A stretch of 64,000 nt of DNA from Bog-756 sp963828385 (GCA_963828385.1 CAWHEF010000002.1:2542001-2606000); one strand, 5' to 3'; numbered from the stretch's first letter, positions 32,290 through 41,841 are shown. Notes: generated from the letters alone by a model not told the origin. Translations and numbers: made by a program.

Positions 32290-34484
32290 ACGTCGGCCTC
32301 GACGCCGAGGGTGGGGACGGTGCGCTCCATCCAGCGCGGCATCCACCAGTTGGCTCGGCCGAGCAGTTGCATGACCGAGGGAACGAGGACCATCCGGACG
32401 AGTGTGGCGTCGACGAGGATGGCCGTGGCCAGTCCCAGCCCGAACACGTCGAGGACGTGGAGGGGGTCGTTGATGACGAACGAGCCGAACACGCACACCA
32501 TGATGGCGGCAGCCGCCGTGATCACCCGGGCGGTCAGGGCCAAGCCGTCGGCGACCGACCGTGAGTTGTCGCCGGACATGAGCCACTGCTCCCGTATCCG
32601 CGACAGCAGGAACACCTCGTAGTCCATCGACAACCCGAAGACGACGGTGAACATCATGAGCGGGATCCACGGATCGATGGGCCCGGCCCGGCTGACGCCG
32701 AACACACCCGAGAGCCAGCCCCACTGGAAGACGGCGACGATCACCCCGTAGGCGGCTCCGATCGACAGCAGGTTCATCACCGCCGCCTTGAGCGGGACGA
32801 CCAGGGACCGGAACACCGCCATGAGCAGAAGGAAGGCCAAGGCGATGACGACGAAGATCACCCACGGCAGCCGGCCCGACAAGTAGGTGGACGCGTCCAC
32901 CCCCGCCGCCGTCTCCCCACCGACGTACACAGAGACCCCTTTTCCCGACACGACCCCGGGGATGGATTGGTCGCGCAGCCGGTGCACGAGCGACGCCGTC
33001 GCACCGTCCTGCGGGGCGGTCGTCGGATAGACCACGATCACCCCCGCATCACCGCCGGGGCTGAACGCTGCCGGCATGACTGACGCCACGCCGGGAACGG
33101 TGCGCAATTTCGAGTCGAGTTCGGTCACCGTGGCCCTCCCGCCCCGATCCCGGAGCTCTGCGGCGAGCACCAGTGGACCGTTGAACCCGGGACCGAATCC
33201 CTCGGCCAGGAGGTCGTAGGCCTGGCGGGTGGTGAGCGTGGTCGGGTCGTTGCCGGAGTCGGTGAAGGCCTGCCGCATGGAGAAGAGCGGCACGGCCAGG
33301 ACGACAAGCACCAAGAGGGCGACTGCTCCGCACGTCCACGGCCGGCGTTGCACCGTCCGGCTCCACCGGTACCAGAATCCTCTCGTCGCAGACGTCGCCG
33401 GCCTGGCGAGAAGTCCGGGGATGTGCACCCGGTCGATGGCGAGACCGGTGAAACCGAGGAGGGCGGGAAGGAGGGTCAGCGACCCGACGAGGACGAGGAA
33501 GATGGCCAGGATCGTCCCGACCGCCAATCCGTCCATGAACGGGAGGTCGATCACGAACAGTCCGAGCAGGGCGATGACGACCGTGCAGCCGGCGAACAGG
33601 ACGGCCCGTCCGGACGTCGACAGGGCAAGAACCGTCGAACGACGCGGATCGTGGCCCTCGACCAGGCCCTGCCGGTATCGGGTCACGATGAACAGCGCGT
33701 AGTCGATACCCACACCGAGACCGATCATGGCCATGAGCTCAGGGGCAAATGTCGGAACGGTGAGCAGGTGGCTGACGGCATCGACCACCCCGAACCCCAT
33801 GCCAACCCCGACGAGAGCGGTGAGGACGGGCAGACCCATGGCCACCACCGATCCGAAGGACAAAAGCATGATGATGATGGCGGCGGTGATCCCGATCCCC
33901 TCACTCGATCCGGGAGCCGCCGTGACCACGCTCTCGATCGGCGCCCCGCCAACGGCCACCTGGAGACCGGGCCGGGCGAAGCCGGTGGCCGTATCGACCA
34001 CGCGCCGGACGGACGGCGCCGGCAGGTTCGATGCGGTGGTGTCGAACTGGACGACGATGAACCCGGTCAACTTGTCCGCCGACAGTTGATGGGCCCCTGT
34101 GACGCCGAGCGGGCTCCGCACGCCCGACACGTGGGCGAGCGGTTGGAGCGCTCCGACCAAACGGGTGATCGAGTCGGCATTGCTGCCGCCGGTGAGCGGG
34201 GTGGTCGAGTGGAGCACCACGTCGGCCATGTCGCCGGCCTGGCCCGGGAACGTCGCCGCCAGAAGGTCCTGCGCGTGCTGGGACGGGGACGTACCCGAGC
34301 TGAAGTTGTTCTCGAAGCGGCTCCCCAGCGTCTGGGCCATCCCGATCACGGCGATGACGGCGATGACCCACACCACGACCACCCGGCGTCGGTGGTCATA
34401 GCACCACGCCGCCAACCGGCCGAGACCGGTGCCGGTCCCGTCGGCGCTGCCTCGAGAGACAGCCGTCTCGCCTCTAGTATTCAC
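32250..34484 (-). CDS. MMPL-family (RND superfamily) transporter
   Basis: 744 residues, about 12 membrane segments in two halves, each with a periplasmic loop. Signatures: first half GIGVGIDYALFIVTRYR (with Asp-Tyr pair of the proton relay), second half FGLSMDYEVFLLSRIRE. MMPL proteins export lipids, siderophores or drugs using the proton gradient. GTG 34484 is chosen because a TAAACT -10 box ends eight bases upstream; no ribosome-binding site is seen, so it is probably leaderless. A long dyad covers this start. Divergent from a TetR gene that likely represses it. Confidence 0.92.
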   Translation of the reverse strand: MNTRGETAVSRGSADGTGTGLGRLAAWCYDHRRRVVVVWVIAVIAVIGMAQTLGSRFENNFSSGTSPSQHAQDLLAATFPGQAGDMADVVLHSTTPLTGGSNADSITRLVGALQPLAHVSGVRSPLGVTGAHQLSADKLTGFIVVQFDTTASNLPAPSVRRVVDTATGFARPGLQVAVGGAPIESVVTAAPGSSEGIGITAAIIIMLLSFGSVVAMGLPVLTALVGVGMGFGVVDAVSHLLTVPTFAPELMAMIGLGVGIDYALFIVTRYRQGLVEGHDPRRSTVLALSTSGRAVLFAGCTVVIALLGLFVIDLPFMDGLAVGTILAIFLVLVGSLTLLPALLGFTGLAIDRVHIPGLLARPATSATRGFWYRWSRTVQRRPWTCGAVALLVLVVLAVPLFSMRQAFTDSGNDPTTLTTRQAYDLLAEGFGPGFNGPLVLAAELRDRGGRATVTELDSKLRTVPGVASVMPAAFSPGGDAGVIVVYPTTAPQDGATASLVHRLRDQSIPGVVSGKGVSVYVGGETAAGVDASTYLSGRLPWVIFVVIALAFLLLMAVFRSLVVPLKAAVMNLLSIGAAYGVIVAVFQWGWLSGVFGVSRAGPIDPWIPLMMFTVVFGLSMDYEVFLLSRIREQWLMSGDNSRSVADGLALTARVITAAAAIMVCVFGSFVINDPLHVLDVFGLGLATAILVDATLVRMVLVPSVMQLLGRANWWMPRWMERTVPTLGVEADVAPEPVVMADRAG

Positions 34485-34522
34485 GGGTGATGAGTTTAAC
34501 CCAAGAACTCACGCCCGGTGAA
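34480..34522. promoter_or_regulatory. Long inverted repeat over the mmpL start, probable TetR operator
   Basis: Arms 34480-34496 and 34506-34522 (TTCACGGGTGATGAGTT and AACTCACGCCCGGTGAA) match at 13 of 17 positions, with a 9-base centre. The dyad covers the mmpL GTG codon and its TAAACT -10 box (34498-34493 on the minus strand). Binding would block both transcription and start-codon access. It lies 63 bases before the divergent tetR start. Confidence 0.65.
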
Positions 34523-34584
34523 TTAGGGTCGGGGCGGGGCGGGCGCCCGGGTCCGGCCGGGCCGTTCCCGAGCCGGTCGAGAAG

Positions 34585-35181
34585 GTGAGCCCGCGTCCTG
34601 GACGCCGGGTGGGCGACGCCGATACCAGGGGGGCCATCATCGCCGCCGCACGGGCCGAGTTCGGCGACTCGGGGTACAACGCCACCACCATCCGGGCCGT
34701 GGCACGGCGGGCGGAGGTCGACCCGGCACTCGTGTACCACTACTTCGGCGACAAGCCGACGCTGTACATGGCCACCGTCGAGCTTCCCATGGACCCCCGC
34801 CGGATCAGGGAGGCGGCCGGTTCGAGTCCGTCGTCTCCCGGTACCGAACTGGTGGCGCAGTTCCTCGCCCAGTGGGAGCTGGGCCCCGGACGTCCCGGCC
34901 AACGGTTCGTGACCGTCGTCCAGGCGGTGTCGTCCTCGCCGGAAGTGGCACGGACCATGCGTGAGTTCCTGACCGAGCGGGTCTGGGTCGACGCACTCGA
35001 AGACGACGAGACGGCTCACTGGCGCCGGGCTCTCGTCTCGTCCCTCCTCGTCGGACTGGCATGGAACCGGTACCTCATGGCGGCCGACCCGCTGGCTTCG
35101 GCATCCCGTCACGACATCGCCACCAGGATGGGACCGGTGCTCGACCGTGTCATGGCCGGCGCCGAGGACGAGCCCGGGTGA
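34585..35181 (+). CDS. TetR-family regulator, likely repressor of the MMPL transporter gene
   Basis: 198 residues. The HTH is TRGAIIAAARAEFGDSGYNATTIRAVARRAEVDPALVYHYFGDKPTLYMATV, with VDPALVYHYF as recognition helix; the C-terminal domain is TetR_C-like. GTG 34585 follows a weak GAGAAG. TAGGGT (34525-34530) could be its -10 box. It is divergent from mmpL and upstream of a convergent YCII gene. Confidence 0.9.
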   Translation: MSPRPGRRVGDADTRGAIIAAARAEFGDSGYNATTIRAVARRAEVDPALVYHYFGDKPTLYMATVELPMDPRRIREAAGSSPSSPGTELVAQFLAQWELGPGRPGQRFVTVVQAVSSSPEVARTMREFLTERVWVDALEDDETAHWRRALVSSLLVGLAWNRYLMAADPLASASRHDIATRMGPVLDRVMAGAEDEPG

Positions 35182-35192
35182 CCCCAAGCAGT

Positions 35193-35519
35193 TCACGGGA
35201 GGGACAGGAACGGCCGAATCTCGATGGCGCCACGGGCGACCGCACACGGCGTCCCGGCGACGAGCCGGACCACCTCGTCGATGTCCTCGGCCTCGATGAC
35301 GGAGAACCCGGCCAACGGGGCCGGCCCCGAAGCGAACCCGTCCTTTGAGGCGACAGGCGTACCGTCCCACGCCCGTACCACCGTCGGCTCACCGACGGCG
35401 GCCATAAGAGCGCCACGCTTGCGTAGGGCCTCGTCCTGGTCGAGCAGCTCCTTGCGCCGGGCCTCGGGAAGCACCTCCCAGTCCTTTCCGTCTCCGTAGG
35501 CGAGGCAGAGGAATTTCAT
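35193..35519 (-). CDS. YCII/DGPF-domain protein
   Basis: 108 residues. MKFLCLAYGDGKDWEVLPE at the start and GFSVIEAEDIDEVVRLVAGTPCAVARGAIEIRPF at the end are the YCII-related ferredoxin-like fold. Such proteins are often encoded beside ECF sigma factors; here none is adjacent. The function is unknown. A triple 11-bp direct repeat lies 15-47 bases upstream of the ATG and may be an activator site. Confidence 0.9.
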   Translation of the reverse strand: MKFLCLAYGDGKDWEVLPEARRKELLDQDEALRKRGALMAAVGEPTVVRAWDGTPVASKDGFASGPAPLAGFSVIEAEDIDEVVRLVAGTPCAVARGAIEIRPFLSLP

Positions 35520-35533
35520 GGGCCGGTCCTCAT

Positions 35534-35566
35534 CTTCTGTCGATCTTCTGTTGGGCTTCTGTTGGG
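35534..35566 (-). promoter_or_regulatory. Three 11-bp direct repeats in the YCII promoter region
   Basis: On the minus strand: CCCAACAGAAG, CCCAACAGAAG, ATCGACAGAAG, in tandem with no spacer. The 11-bp period is about one helical turn. They lie just before the YCII start. The rest of the gap 35567-35744 shows no gene or clear signal. Confidence 0.6.
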
Positions 35567-35744
35567 ACGACCGTCAGCCACCGGCGTGAAGTGCCGGCCA
35601 GGAGGGATCGCGACCGGTCAAGCCCAACAACCGGTCTCATCCTCCCGAGTTCCGCACGCGGTCGTCATTCTCTCTGGTTCCGACGTCGAGCCTGCTCGAA
35701 ACTCATCGGTCGTGGCCGAGCGGATTGGCCGGTCGAGATGTCGG

Positions 35745-36229
35745 TCAGGCGACGGGCGGCCTAGGCACCGGGGCCACGTGGACGAGCACGTTGTAACTGA
35801 CGAGAGCGATGGCCAGGTGCATCACCATGAGCAGGGCGACCCCCTCACCCGGTTGGCCCTTGGCGAGGATGTAGAGGTCGGGGAGCCAGAGCACGAGGGT
35901 GACGAGTACGGCCAGGCGGAAGAACAGCCAACGCGGGGCCGAGCTCAGCATGGTCACGACCGGCCAGCCCGCACAGGAGATGAGCACGCCGATCACCGTG
36001 AGCTTGCCGTAGTCGCCGAACCGGAAGTGAACATAGCCCGTGGTCGATGGGAAGACGGCGGTGCCGATCGCCACCAACAGGGCGCCGGCTGCCAACGAGC
36101 AGAGCACGGCGAGCACCGTCGCCACGACAAGACGGGACGTCGCCGGCCGGCGCCTGACATCGGGGCGGTCGACCGCGCCAGCTCGAGGCCCCGGGCGACG
36201 AGTTGTGACCGGTCCACCCGAGTATCCAC
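35745..36229 (-). CDS. Small four-helix membrane protein, probable frameshift near the N-terminus
   Basis: The C-terminal ~125 residues are clear: four hydrophobic segments (LVVATVLAVLCSLAAGALLVAIG, LTVIGVLISCAGWPVVTM, FFRLAVLVTLVLWLPDLYIL, GVALLMVMHLAIALVSYNVLVHV). No start codon with a ribosome-binding site exists in that frame. GTG 36229 in another frame has AAAGGAG upstream and reads VDTRVDRSQLVARGLELA..MSGAGR. Adding one G at about 36156 joins it to ATSRLVVATVL and gives 162 codons including stop. The function is unknown; it resembles small actinobacterial DUF6069-like membrane proteins. Divergent from the histidine kinase. Confidence 0.6.
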
Positions 36230-36454
36230 ACCTCTCCTTTGGCCCGGTCGTTGGTCCACCCGGACACGGTAACGGCGACCAGACGAGCGGACACCGCCCG
36301 CGAGGATGATTCCGAACGAGGGCCAGTCGTCCTCCAGGATGAGTCCTGGACAAGAGCTCCCTTGCCACCAGGACGTTCTCCGGTCCCCTGTCGAACCGGG
36401 GTCACTTGACGATGGCGGTACGCTCGACGCGAACCACCGATCGGGAAGTATGCC

Positions 36455-37698
36455 GTGCACTCGTCCACACGCGTCAACGTCCGAGGACGTTCGTTCCTCC
36501 GACCGTCGGGCGAAGCCGACCACGGGCTCTTCGGTGCGGCGCGTCTGTTCGTCAACGAGCACCGGTTGGTCGCCGACTGCCTGCTGGCCGGAGTCCTCCT
36601 CACCCTGTCGATGGTCTGGCTCATCGACTCACCGTTCGCGGGACTCCGATCAGGGCTCGTCCAAGCGGCCCTCGTGGTCCCGCTGGTGTGGCGGCGGTCC
36701 CATCCGACAGCGGTGTTCGTCCTGATCGCATTGTTCGCCTTCTTCGAGTGGGTGTTCGGCCCTCCGCTGATCGGAGCCGGAGCGCTGCTCGTCGCCCTCT
36801 ACACCGTGGCCGTCCACGAGCCCCGTCCTCGCAGCATCGAGGCGGCGGTGGTCCTCGAGATCGGGGCCATTCTGGCGGCGACAAGATGGCACCCGGCGGA
36901 GACCGTGCCGCGATCGCTGCTGTTCCTAACGGCGACCGTGGTCGCCGCCCTCTTCGCCGGGCTCACGGTGCGCTCCGGGAGCGAGTACATGGCGTGGTTG
37001 TCGGAACGAGCGGCCCGGCTCGAGATCGAACGCGACCAACAGGCATCCATAGCGGCGGCCGAGGAGCGGACCCGGATCGCCCGCGAGATGCACGACATCG
37101 TCGCCCACAGCCTGTCCGTAGTCATCACCCTCGTCGACGCCGCCTCGCTGGTCAACCGGTCGGACCCCGACCGCGCCAACGACGCCATGCATCATGCCTC
37201 TGCCGTCGGCCGCCAGGCGCTCGGCGACATGCGCACCATGATCGGCGTTCTCCGGACCGACGGGGTCGGCACCGGTCTCGTCCCCCAACCCGGCCTCGCC
37301 CAACTCGACCACCTATTCGAACGGATCCGGGCCACAGGGCTCGTGGTCGAGACCGGCGTCACCGGCGAGACGTTCGACCTCGGACCGGGCGCCGAGCTCT
37401 CGATCTACCGCATCATCCAGGAATCTCTCACCAACACCCTCAAGCATGCGTCGGCTTCAACCGTTCGGATCGGCGTTCACTACGACCGCCCGGTCGTGAC
37501 GATCCGGGTGGCGGACGACGGGAAGGCCGGTCGGATTGGCAATGGTCGTGCCGGCTCCGCCGGAACCGGTCACGGCATCGACGGTATGCGGAACGCGTGG
37601 CGCTGCATCGGGGCTCCATCGAGATAGGTCCCACCTGTGGCGACGGCTGGAACGTCACGGCCACCCTCCATCTCGACGGGGAGCGTGCCCTGACGTGA
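36455..37698 (+). CDS. NarL-type sensor histidine kinase, one frameshift near the C-terminus
   Basis: About 414 residues after repair. Four or five N-terminal membrane segments, a short coiled region (EYMAWLSERAARLEIERDQQ), then HisKA_3 with phospho-acceptor His213 in REMHDIVAHSLSVV. The HATPase domain has the N box IIQESLTNTLKHA, G1 VADDGKAGR and GHGIDGMR. Without repair the frame ends at 37627. Adding one G to the GG at about 37590 gives GMRERVALHRGSIEIGP, which continues into the correct C-terminus overlapping the regulator gene. The signal is unknown. GTG 36455 has GGGAAG about eight bases upstream. Forms a two-component operon with the next gene. Confidence 0.85.
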
Positions 37699-38390
37699 CC
37701 ATCCGGGTGCTCCTAGTCGACGACCAGGAGCTGCTGCGCTTCGGCTTTCGCACCATCCTTTCCGAGGAACGGGACATAGAGGTCGTCGGTGAGGCGGCCG
37801 ATGGCAATCAAGCGATCCATCTCTCGGCCGACCTGCATCCGGACGTGGTGCTGATGGACATCCGGATGCCGGCCACCGACGGCATTGCCGCCACCCGGCG
37901 GATCGTCGCCGAGGATCCCGCCGTCCGTGTCCTCGCCATCACGACCTTCGACGTGGACGAGTACACGTTCGGCGCCCTCCACGCCGGGGCCAGCGGCTTT
38001 CTCTTGAAGGACGTCCGTCCGGACGAGCTGGTGTCTGCGGTCCGAACCGTCGCCTCGGGAGACGCAGTCGTTTCGCCCCGCGTCACCCGCCGGATCCTGG
38101 ACGAGTACGCCCACCTCCTCGCTCCCGACCGAGGTGACGGGGACCCGGGCCCGGCTACCATCTCGTCCCTGACCGAACGGGAACGAGAGGTGCTGGTGGC
38201 TGTGGCCGATGGGCTGTCGAACGCAGAGATCGCCGAGCAGCTGTTCGTCTCCGAGGCCACGGTGAAGTCCCATGTCGGGAGGATCCTGTCCAAGCTCGGG
38301 CTGAGGGACAGGGTCCAGGCGGTCGTGCTCGCCTACGAGATCGGGGTCGTCCGTCCGAGGAGCAATCCGGGCCGATGGGCGGCGCCGTGA
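37695..38390 (+). CDS. NarL/LuxR-family response regulator
   Basis: 231 residues. Receiver domain 1-120 with acidic pocket LLVDDQE, phosphorylated Asp55 in VVLMDIRMP, and Lys in FLLKDVRP. LuxR HTH at about 160-220 (LTEREREVLVAVADGLSNAEIAEQLFVSEATVKSHVGRILSKL). The GTG start overlaps the kinase stop. It probably controls the operon that follows, beginning 13 bases downstream. Confidence 0.94.
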   Translation: MTIRVLLVDDQELLRFGFRTILSEERDIEVVGEAADGNQAIHLSADLHPDVVLMDIRMPATDGIAATRRIVAEDPAVRVLAITTFDVDEYTFGALHAGASGFLLKDVRPDELVSAVRTVASGDAVVSPRVTRRILDEYAHLLAPDRGDGDPGPATISSLTEREREVLVAVADGLSNAEIAEQLFVSEATVKSHVGRILSKLGLRDRVQAVVLAYEIGVVRPRSNPGRWAAP

Positions 38391-38403
38391 GGACGGCCAT
38401 CCG

Positions 38404-39190
38404 GTGAGCTCCACCTCAACCGCACTCCTCCTGGTGGCAGTGTTCGGGGCCAGCTTGGTCGAGATGGTCGAGGCCCTCACCATCGTCGTGGCCGCCGGTG
38501 TGACCCGAGGTTGGCGGCCGGCTCTCGAAGGCGCTGCTGCTGCCGTCGTCGTGCTGGCCGTGGTGGTCGGCGTGGTCGGCGTCCCTCTCGTCCGCTACGT
38601 ACCCCTCGATGCACTGCGCGTCATCGTCGGGGCGTTGCTCCTGGTCCTCGGCATGTCGTGGTTGCGCAAGGCGGTGCTCCGGGCGAGCGGGCACAAGGCC
38701 CTCCACGACGAGGAGGCCATCTTCGCCGAGCAGTCCGAAGAGCTGCGCGCGCCCGGAGCGCCCGAGGGGCAAGCACGACGGCGTCGGGTTCGTCGTCGCC
38801 TTCAAGGGCGTGTTCCTCGAAGGCACGGAGGTGGTCCTGATCGTGGTCAGCCTGGGAGCGAGCGACCACCGGCTGGGCCTCGCCGCGCTCGCCGCGCTGG
38901 CCGCTGCCGTGCTCGTCGCCGGCGTGGGGATGCTGGTCGCCCGCCAGCTCTCCGAAGTGCCGGAGAACACGATCAAGACCGTGGTGGGCGTCATGCTGAC
39001 CAGCTTCGGGCTGTTCTGGGTCGGCGAGGGAGCCGGGGTTGACTGGCCGGGAAGCGATCTCTTCATCCTGGTCCTCATCGCCGTCTTCATCGCCACCACC
39101 CTCGCCGCCGTCGGCTGGCTCAAGCGGGTCCGGCCGGTCGAACCCGGCCACAGCGACCTGCCCGCCTACCAACCGGTGCCCGAGCCATGA
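38404..39190 (+). CDS. COG4280-like integral membrane protein, one frameshift
   Basis: About 261 residues after repair, 6-7 membrane segments. Two related motifs occur one per half: GASLVEMVEALTIVVAAGVTRGW and KGVFLEGTEVVLIVVSLGA. Paired Glu motifs like these occur in transporter families built from internal repeats, such as ion or metal exporters, so metal or ion transport is possible but unproven. The frame breaks in the G4 run at 38766-38769. Deleting one G gives PEGKHDGVGF and 262 codons including stop. GTG 38404 follows GTGAGGAC. It probably shares a transcript with the two-component genes and the small membrane protein. Confidence 0.75.
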
Positions 39191-39399
39191 GGGTGATCAC
39201 CCGGTCGCTCACCGCGTTCGGTCGGTTCTGGTGGGACTTCCTCGTCGGCGACACGCCCGAGCTGTTCGTCGCCACCCTCGTCATCGTCGGCGTGGCCTTC
39301 GCCCTGCGGCACGAGCACTGGGTCGACGTCTTCGCTCTCCCGGCGCTGGTCATCGCGGTGCTCCTCACCAGCTCGCTCCGGGGAGCCCGCCGGAGCTGA
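39187..39399 (+). CDS. Small membrane protein of unknown function
   Basis: 70 residues with one long or two short hydrophobic segments (ELFVATLVIVGVAFAL, VFALPALVIAVLLT). An aromatic amphipathic N-terminus (RFWWDFLVGD) precedes them. ATG 39187 overlaps the stop of the COG4280-like gene (ATGA), so it is probably a partner or accessory of that transporter-like protein. I do not recognise the family. Confidence 0.75.
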   Translation: MRVITRSLTAFGRFWWDFLVGDTPELFVATLVIVGVAFALRHEHWVDVFALPALVIAVLLTSSLRGARRS

Positions 39400-39406
39400 C
39401 GCCATT

Positions 39407-39436
39407 CGGCACACGTGCCGTGACCGTGCTGTGCCG
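39407..39436 (+). terminator. Hairpin after the two-component/membrane-protein operon
   Basis: CGGCACA (39407-39413) pairs with TGTGCCG (39430-39436). A competing inner hairpin pairs CGGCAC with GTGCCG (39407-39420). It lies just after the last gene of the operon. No T-run. Confidence 0.4.
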
Positions 39437-39551
39437 GAGCCCTCCACCCCGTCTGAACGTGCTCCGTCCCTGACGGTGCCCCGTGCGTGACGCCCGGGCA
39501 GGAGGACGCCGCGGCGTGACCGGACAGGCGCGGAGCGGGCATGATGCCCCG

Positions 39552-40385
39552 ATGGCAGAGCACGTGGCGGCGTCCCGCTGGACGGCCGCCGGGGCCCTTC
39601 GGGTACCGCAGATCACGATCTTGTTCTGGGTCATCAAGGCCCTGTCGACAGCCATGGGCGAGGCGACCTCGGACTTCATGGTCCATGTGATGGACCCCGT
39701 CGTCGCCGTCGGTCTCGGGTTCATCGGGTTCTGCATCGCCCTGGCCCTGCAGTTCACGAGGCACCGGTACGTGGCGTGGGCCTACTGGCTGAGCGTCATG
39801 GGGGTCGGCGTCTTCGGGACCATGGCCGCCGATGTGCTCCATGTGGGCTTCCACGTCCCTTACCCGGTCTCGACCGTTCTCTACGCCATCGTCCTCATCG
39901 CCGTGTTCTGGGCCTGGCAACGGACCGAGCGCACGGTGTCGATGCACAGCATCAACTCCGTGCGTCGGGAGGCGTTCTACTGGGCAGCCGTCGTCGCCAC
40001 CTTCGCCATGGGTACCGCCCTCGGAGACCTGACCGCCTCCACCTTCCACCTCGGCTACGGGGTGTCGGCTCTGCTCTTCATGGGGGTCATCCTGATCCCG
40101 GCCGTCGGGTACCGGTGGCTCGGCTGGAACGCCGTCTTCTCCTTCTGGTTCGCCTATGTCGTGACCCGCCCGCTCGGCGCCTCGTTCGCGGACTGGATCG
40201 GCAAGCCCACCGATCTGAGCGGTCTCGGGTGGGGGGACGGCCGGGTCGCACTGGTGTTGACGGCCGCCATCGTCGTCCTCGTGGCCTATCTGACCGTGAC
40301 CCACGCCGATGTGCAGCACAGTCAGGGACGAGGACGGGGAGCGGCTCCACCCGAGCTGGCGATCGACGACCCGGCCTCTCCGTGA
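39552..40385 (+). CDS. COG4705-type membrane protein
   Basis: 277 residues, 7-8 membrane segments. Two internally related halves each contain the family motif: IKALSTAMGEATSDFMVHVMDPVVAVGLGF and VVATFAMGTALGDLTASTFHLGYGVSALLF. The TxxGE/D-TxSD and TALGDL motifs are typical of this uncharacterised COG. It may be a transporter. ATG 39552 is chosen by family start and a modest GGAGCGGGC upstream. Transcribed alone; it converges on the PadR-linked membrane gene. Confidence 0.82.
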   Translation: MAEHVAASRWTAAGALRVPQITILFWVIKALSTAMGEATSDFMVHVMDPVVAVGLGFIGFCIALALQFTRHRYVAWAYWLSVMGVGVFGTMAADVLHVGFHVPYPVSTVLYAIVLIAVFWAWQRTERTVSMHSINSVRREAFYWAAVVATFAMGTALGDLTASTFHLGYGVSALLFMGVILIPAVGYRWLGWNAVFSFWFAYVVTRPLGASFADWIGKPTDLSGLGWGDGRVALVLTAAIVVLVAYLTVTHADVQHSQGRGRGAAPPELAIDDPASP

Positions 40386-40462
40386 ACGTCATCCCCAGCT
40401 GAAAACACGGAGCGCCGGGAAGCGGTCCTTCGCTGCCTATGTCGAGTCAGGTCCCACGGGCT

Positions 40463-41488
40463 CTATGCGGCGGCCCGGCCCGGCGCCGCCCCCGGCGCCC
40501 CGGTCTCGAGCTCCTTCCACGAGCGAGCCGACCGGACGACGCCATAACCGGCGAGGGCGCACGCCACCACCATCAGGGACATGGTCACCACCACCTGGGC
40601 GCTGACCGGAGATCCGGACGACCCGGGTCGCCCGCCCTGGAGGAACCACGGCGCCCAGCTCGCCATCGCCCCCCACCACAGGGAGGTTGCCACTGTCATC
40701 ACCGCCATCACGAACGAGAGGCCGGCGGACAGGATCGCCTCGGCCACCAGTGTCCTCCGCGGCAGCTCGAGCCGCCGGACGGTCGCCACCGCCGCCGCCG
40801 TCCACAGCGCCAACGCCACCGCGCACAGCACGACCATGGCCATGAAGACGATGAGGTAGTACCAGACCAGGGGATGGGCGACCGGGCCGCCACCGCCTCG
40901 CTGGGCCGGCGTGAGGGTGTGAGCCAGCGAGCCAGTGGCGACGAGAGCGGCGATCGCCACGGTGGTGGCGGCAACTGCCCGCCACACGGCGGCGCGGATC
41001 TGTTGCCACCCCCCGGCTCGGATGAACCGGACGAAGCACGGGAGTGCTACAGCGGCACCACAGAGCACGACGAGACCGCCGACGGCGGCCGCCACCACCA
41101 CGGTGTCGTAGCCACCGACTGGAAGCGCCCGGCGGTGCTCGGGGACAGCGTGCTCGAACCACTCTGCGAGCTTGGCGAAGCTGGTACCGGCGACGAGGAA
41201 GACCGCCCACGCCACGAGCACGAGGAGCGCCCCGGTCCGCACCCGGTCGCCGGGCGACTGGCGCAATCCGATCAGCCCCGCTTCGTGACTGCGCTCTTTG
41301 AGGCCGGCCCAGGCCACCGAGAGGTGGATGCGCAGTGACGGACGACCGTCCTCCGCCGTGTCCTCCATGAGGGCGGTCAACTCGTCCCCGTAACGCTCGC
41401 GCCACGACGCCGGGTACCAGGCGAGGGAACCTCTCGCGCCGCGGCTGGTCTCGTCGCGGCGGGCGTTGTCGCCGCGGGAGCCGATCAC
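40463..41488 (-). CDS. Membrane protein partner of PadR regulator
   Basis: 341 residues. A cytoplasmic N-terminus has WYPASWRERYGDELTALMEDTAEDGRP, the motif typical of proteins encoded beside PadR regulators. Six or so hydrophobic segments follow, such as LLVLVAWAVFLVAGTSF, VVVAAAVGGLVVLCGAAVALP and VVVTMSLMVVACALAGYGVV. Probably a membrane sensor or permease-like partner; the function is unknown. The ATG overlaps the padR stop (ATGA), so they are co-translated. Confidence 0.82.
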   Translation of the reverse strand: MIGSRGDNARRDETSRGARGSLAWYPASWRERYGDELTALMEDTAEDGRPSLRIHLSVAWAGLKERSHEAGLIGLRQSPGDRVRTGALLVLVAWAVFLVAGTSFAKLAEWFEHAVPEHRRALPVGGYDTVVVAAAVGGLVVLCGAAVALPCFVRFIRAGGWQQIRAAVWRAVAATTVAIAALVATGSLAHTLTPAQRGGGGPVAHPLVWYYLIVFMAMVVLCAVALALWTAAAVATVRRLELPRRTLVAEAILSAGLSFVMAVMTVATSLWWGAMASWAPWFLQGGRPGSSGSPVSAQVVVTMSLMVVACALAGYGVVRSARSWKELETGAPGAAPGRAAA

Positions 41489-41835
41489 GCCACTCCTCCG
41501 GCCAACCCCAGACGGGCCACGCCCACATCGGCAATCCGTCGCAGGTCGCCGATCGCATCGGCCAGCGCTACCGACCCGGCGGCGGTGATGCGGTACGGGC
41601 GGCGCCTGTCGTCGGTGATCAGGGGCTCGATGAGACCACGCTCCTCGAGCCTGGTGATGGCACCGTAGAGGGCGCCCGGGCCGAGGTTCACCCCGGCGAA
41701 TGCAGCGATGTCCTTGGCCAGGGCGTGCCCGTGCTTGGGGCCGTCGGCCAAGCTGGTCAGGATCAGCAGGGGCGGGTCGTTCGGCCGCCTGAGCCCCACC
41801 GCCCCACGCCGTCGAGGTGAGCCGCTTGATGTCAT
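41485..41835 (-). CDS. PadR-family transcriptional regulator
   Basis: 116-residue winged-helix protein. PLLILTSLADGPKHGHALAKDIAAFAGVNLGPGALYGAITRLEERGLIEPL is the PadR signature (HG.ALAKDI and GALYGAITRLE), followed by RRRPYRITAAGSVAL. It probably represses its own operon in response to a small ligand. ATG 41835 lies six bases from a TACTGT -10 box, so the mRNA is likely leaderless. Two tandem operators overlap the promoter. Confidence 0.92.
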   Translation of the reverse strand: MTSSGSPRRRGAVGLRRPNDPPLLILTSLADGPKHGHALAKDIAAFAGVNLGPGALYGAITRLEERGLIEPLITDDRRRPYRITAAGSVALADAIGDLRRIADVGVARLGLAGGVA

Positions 41836-41841
41836 CCGGTC

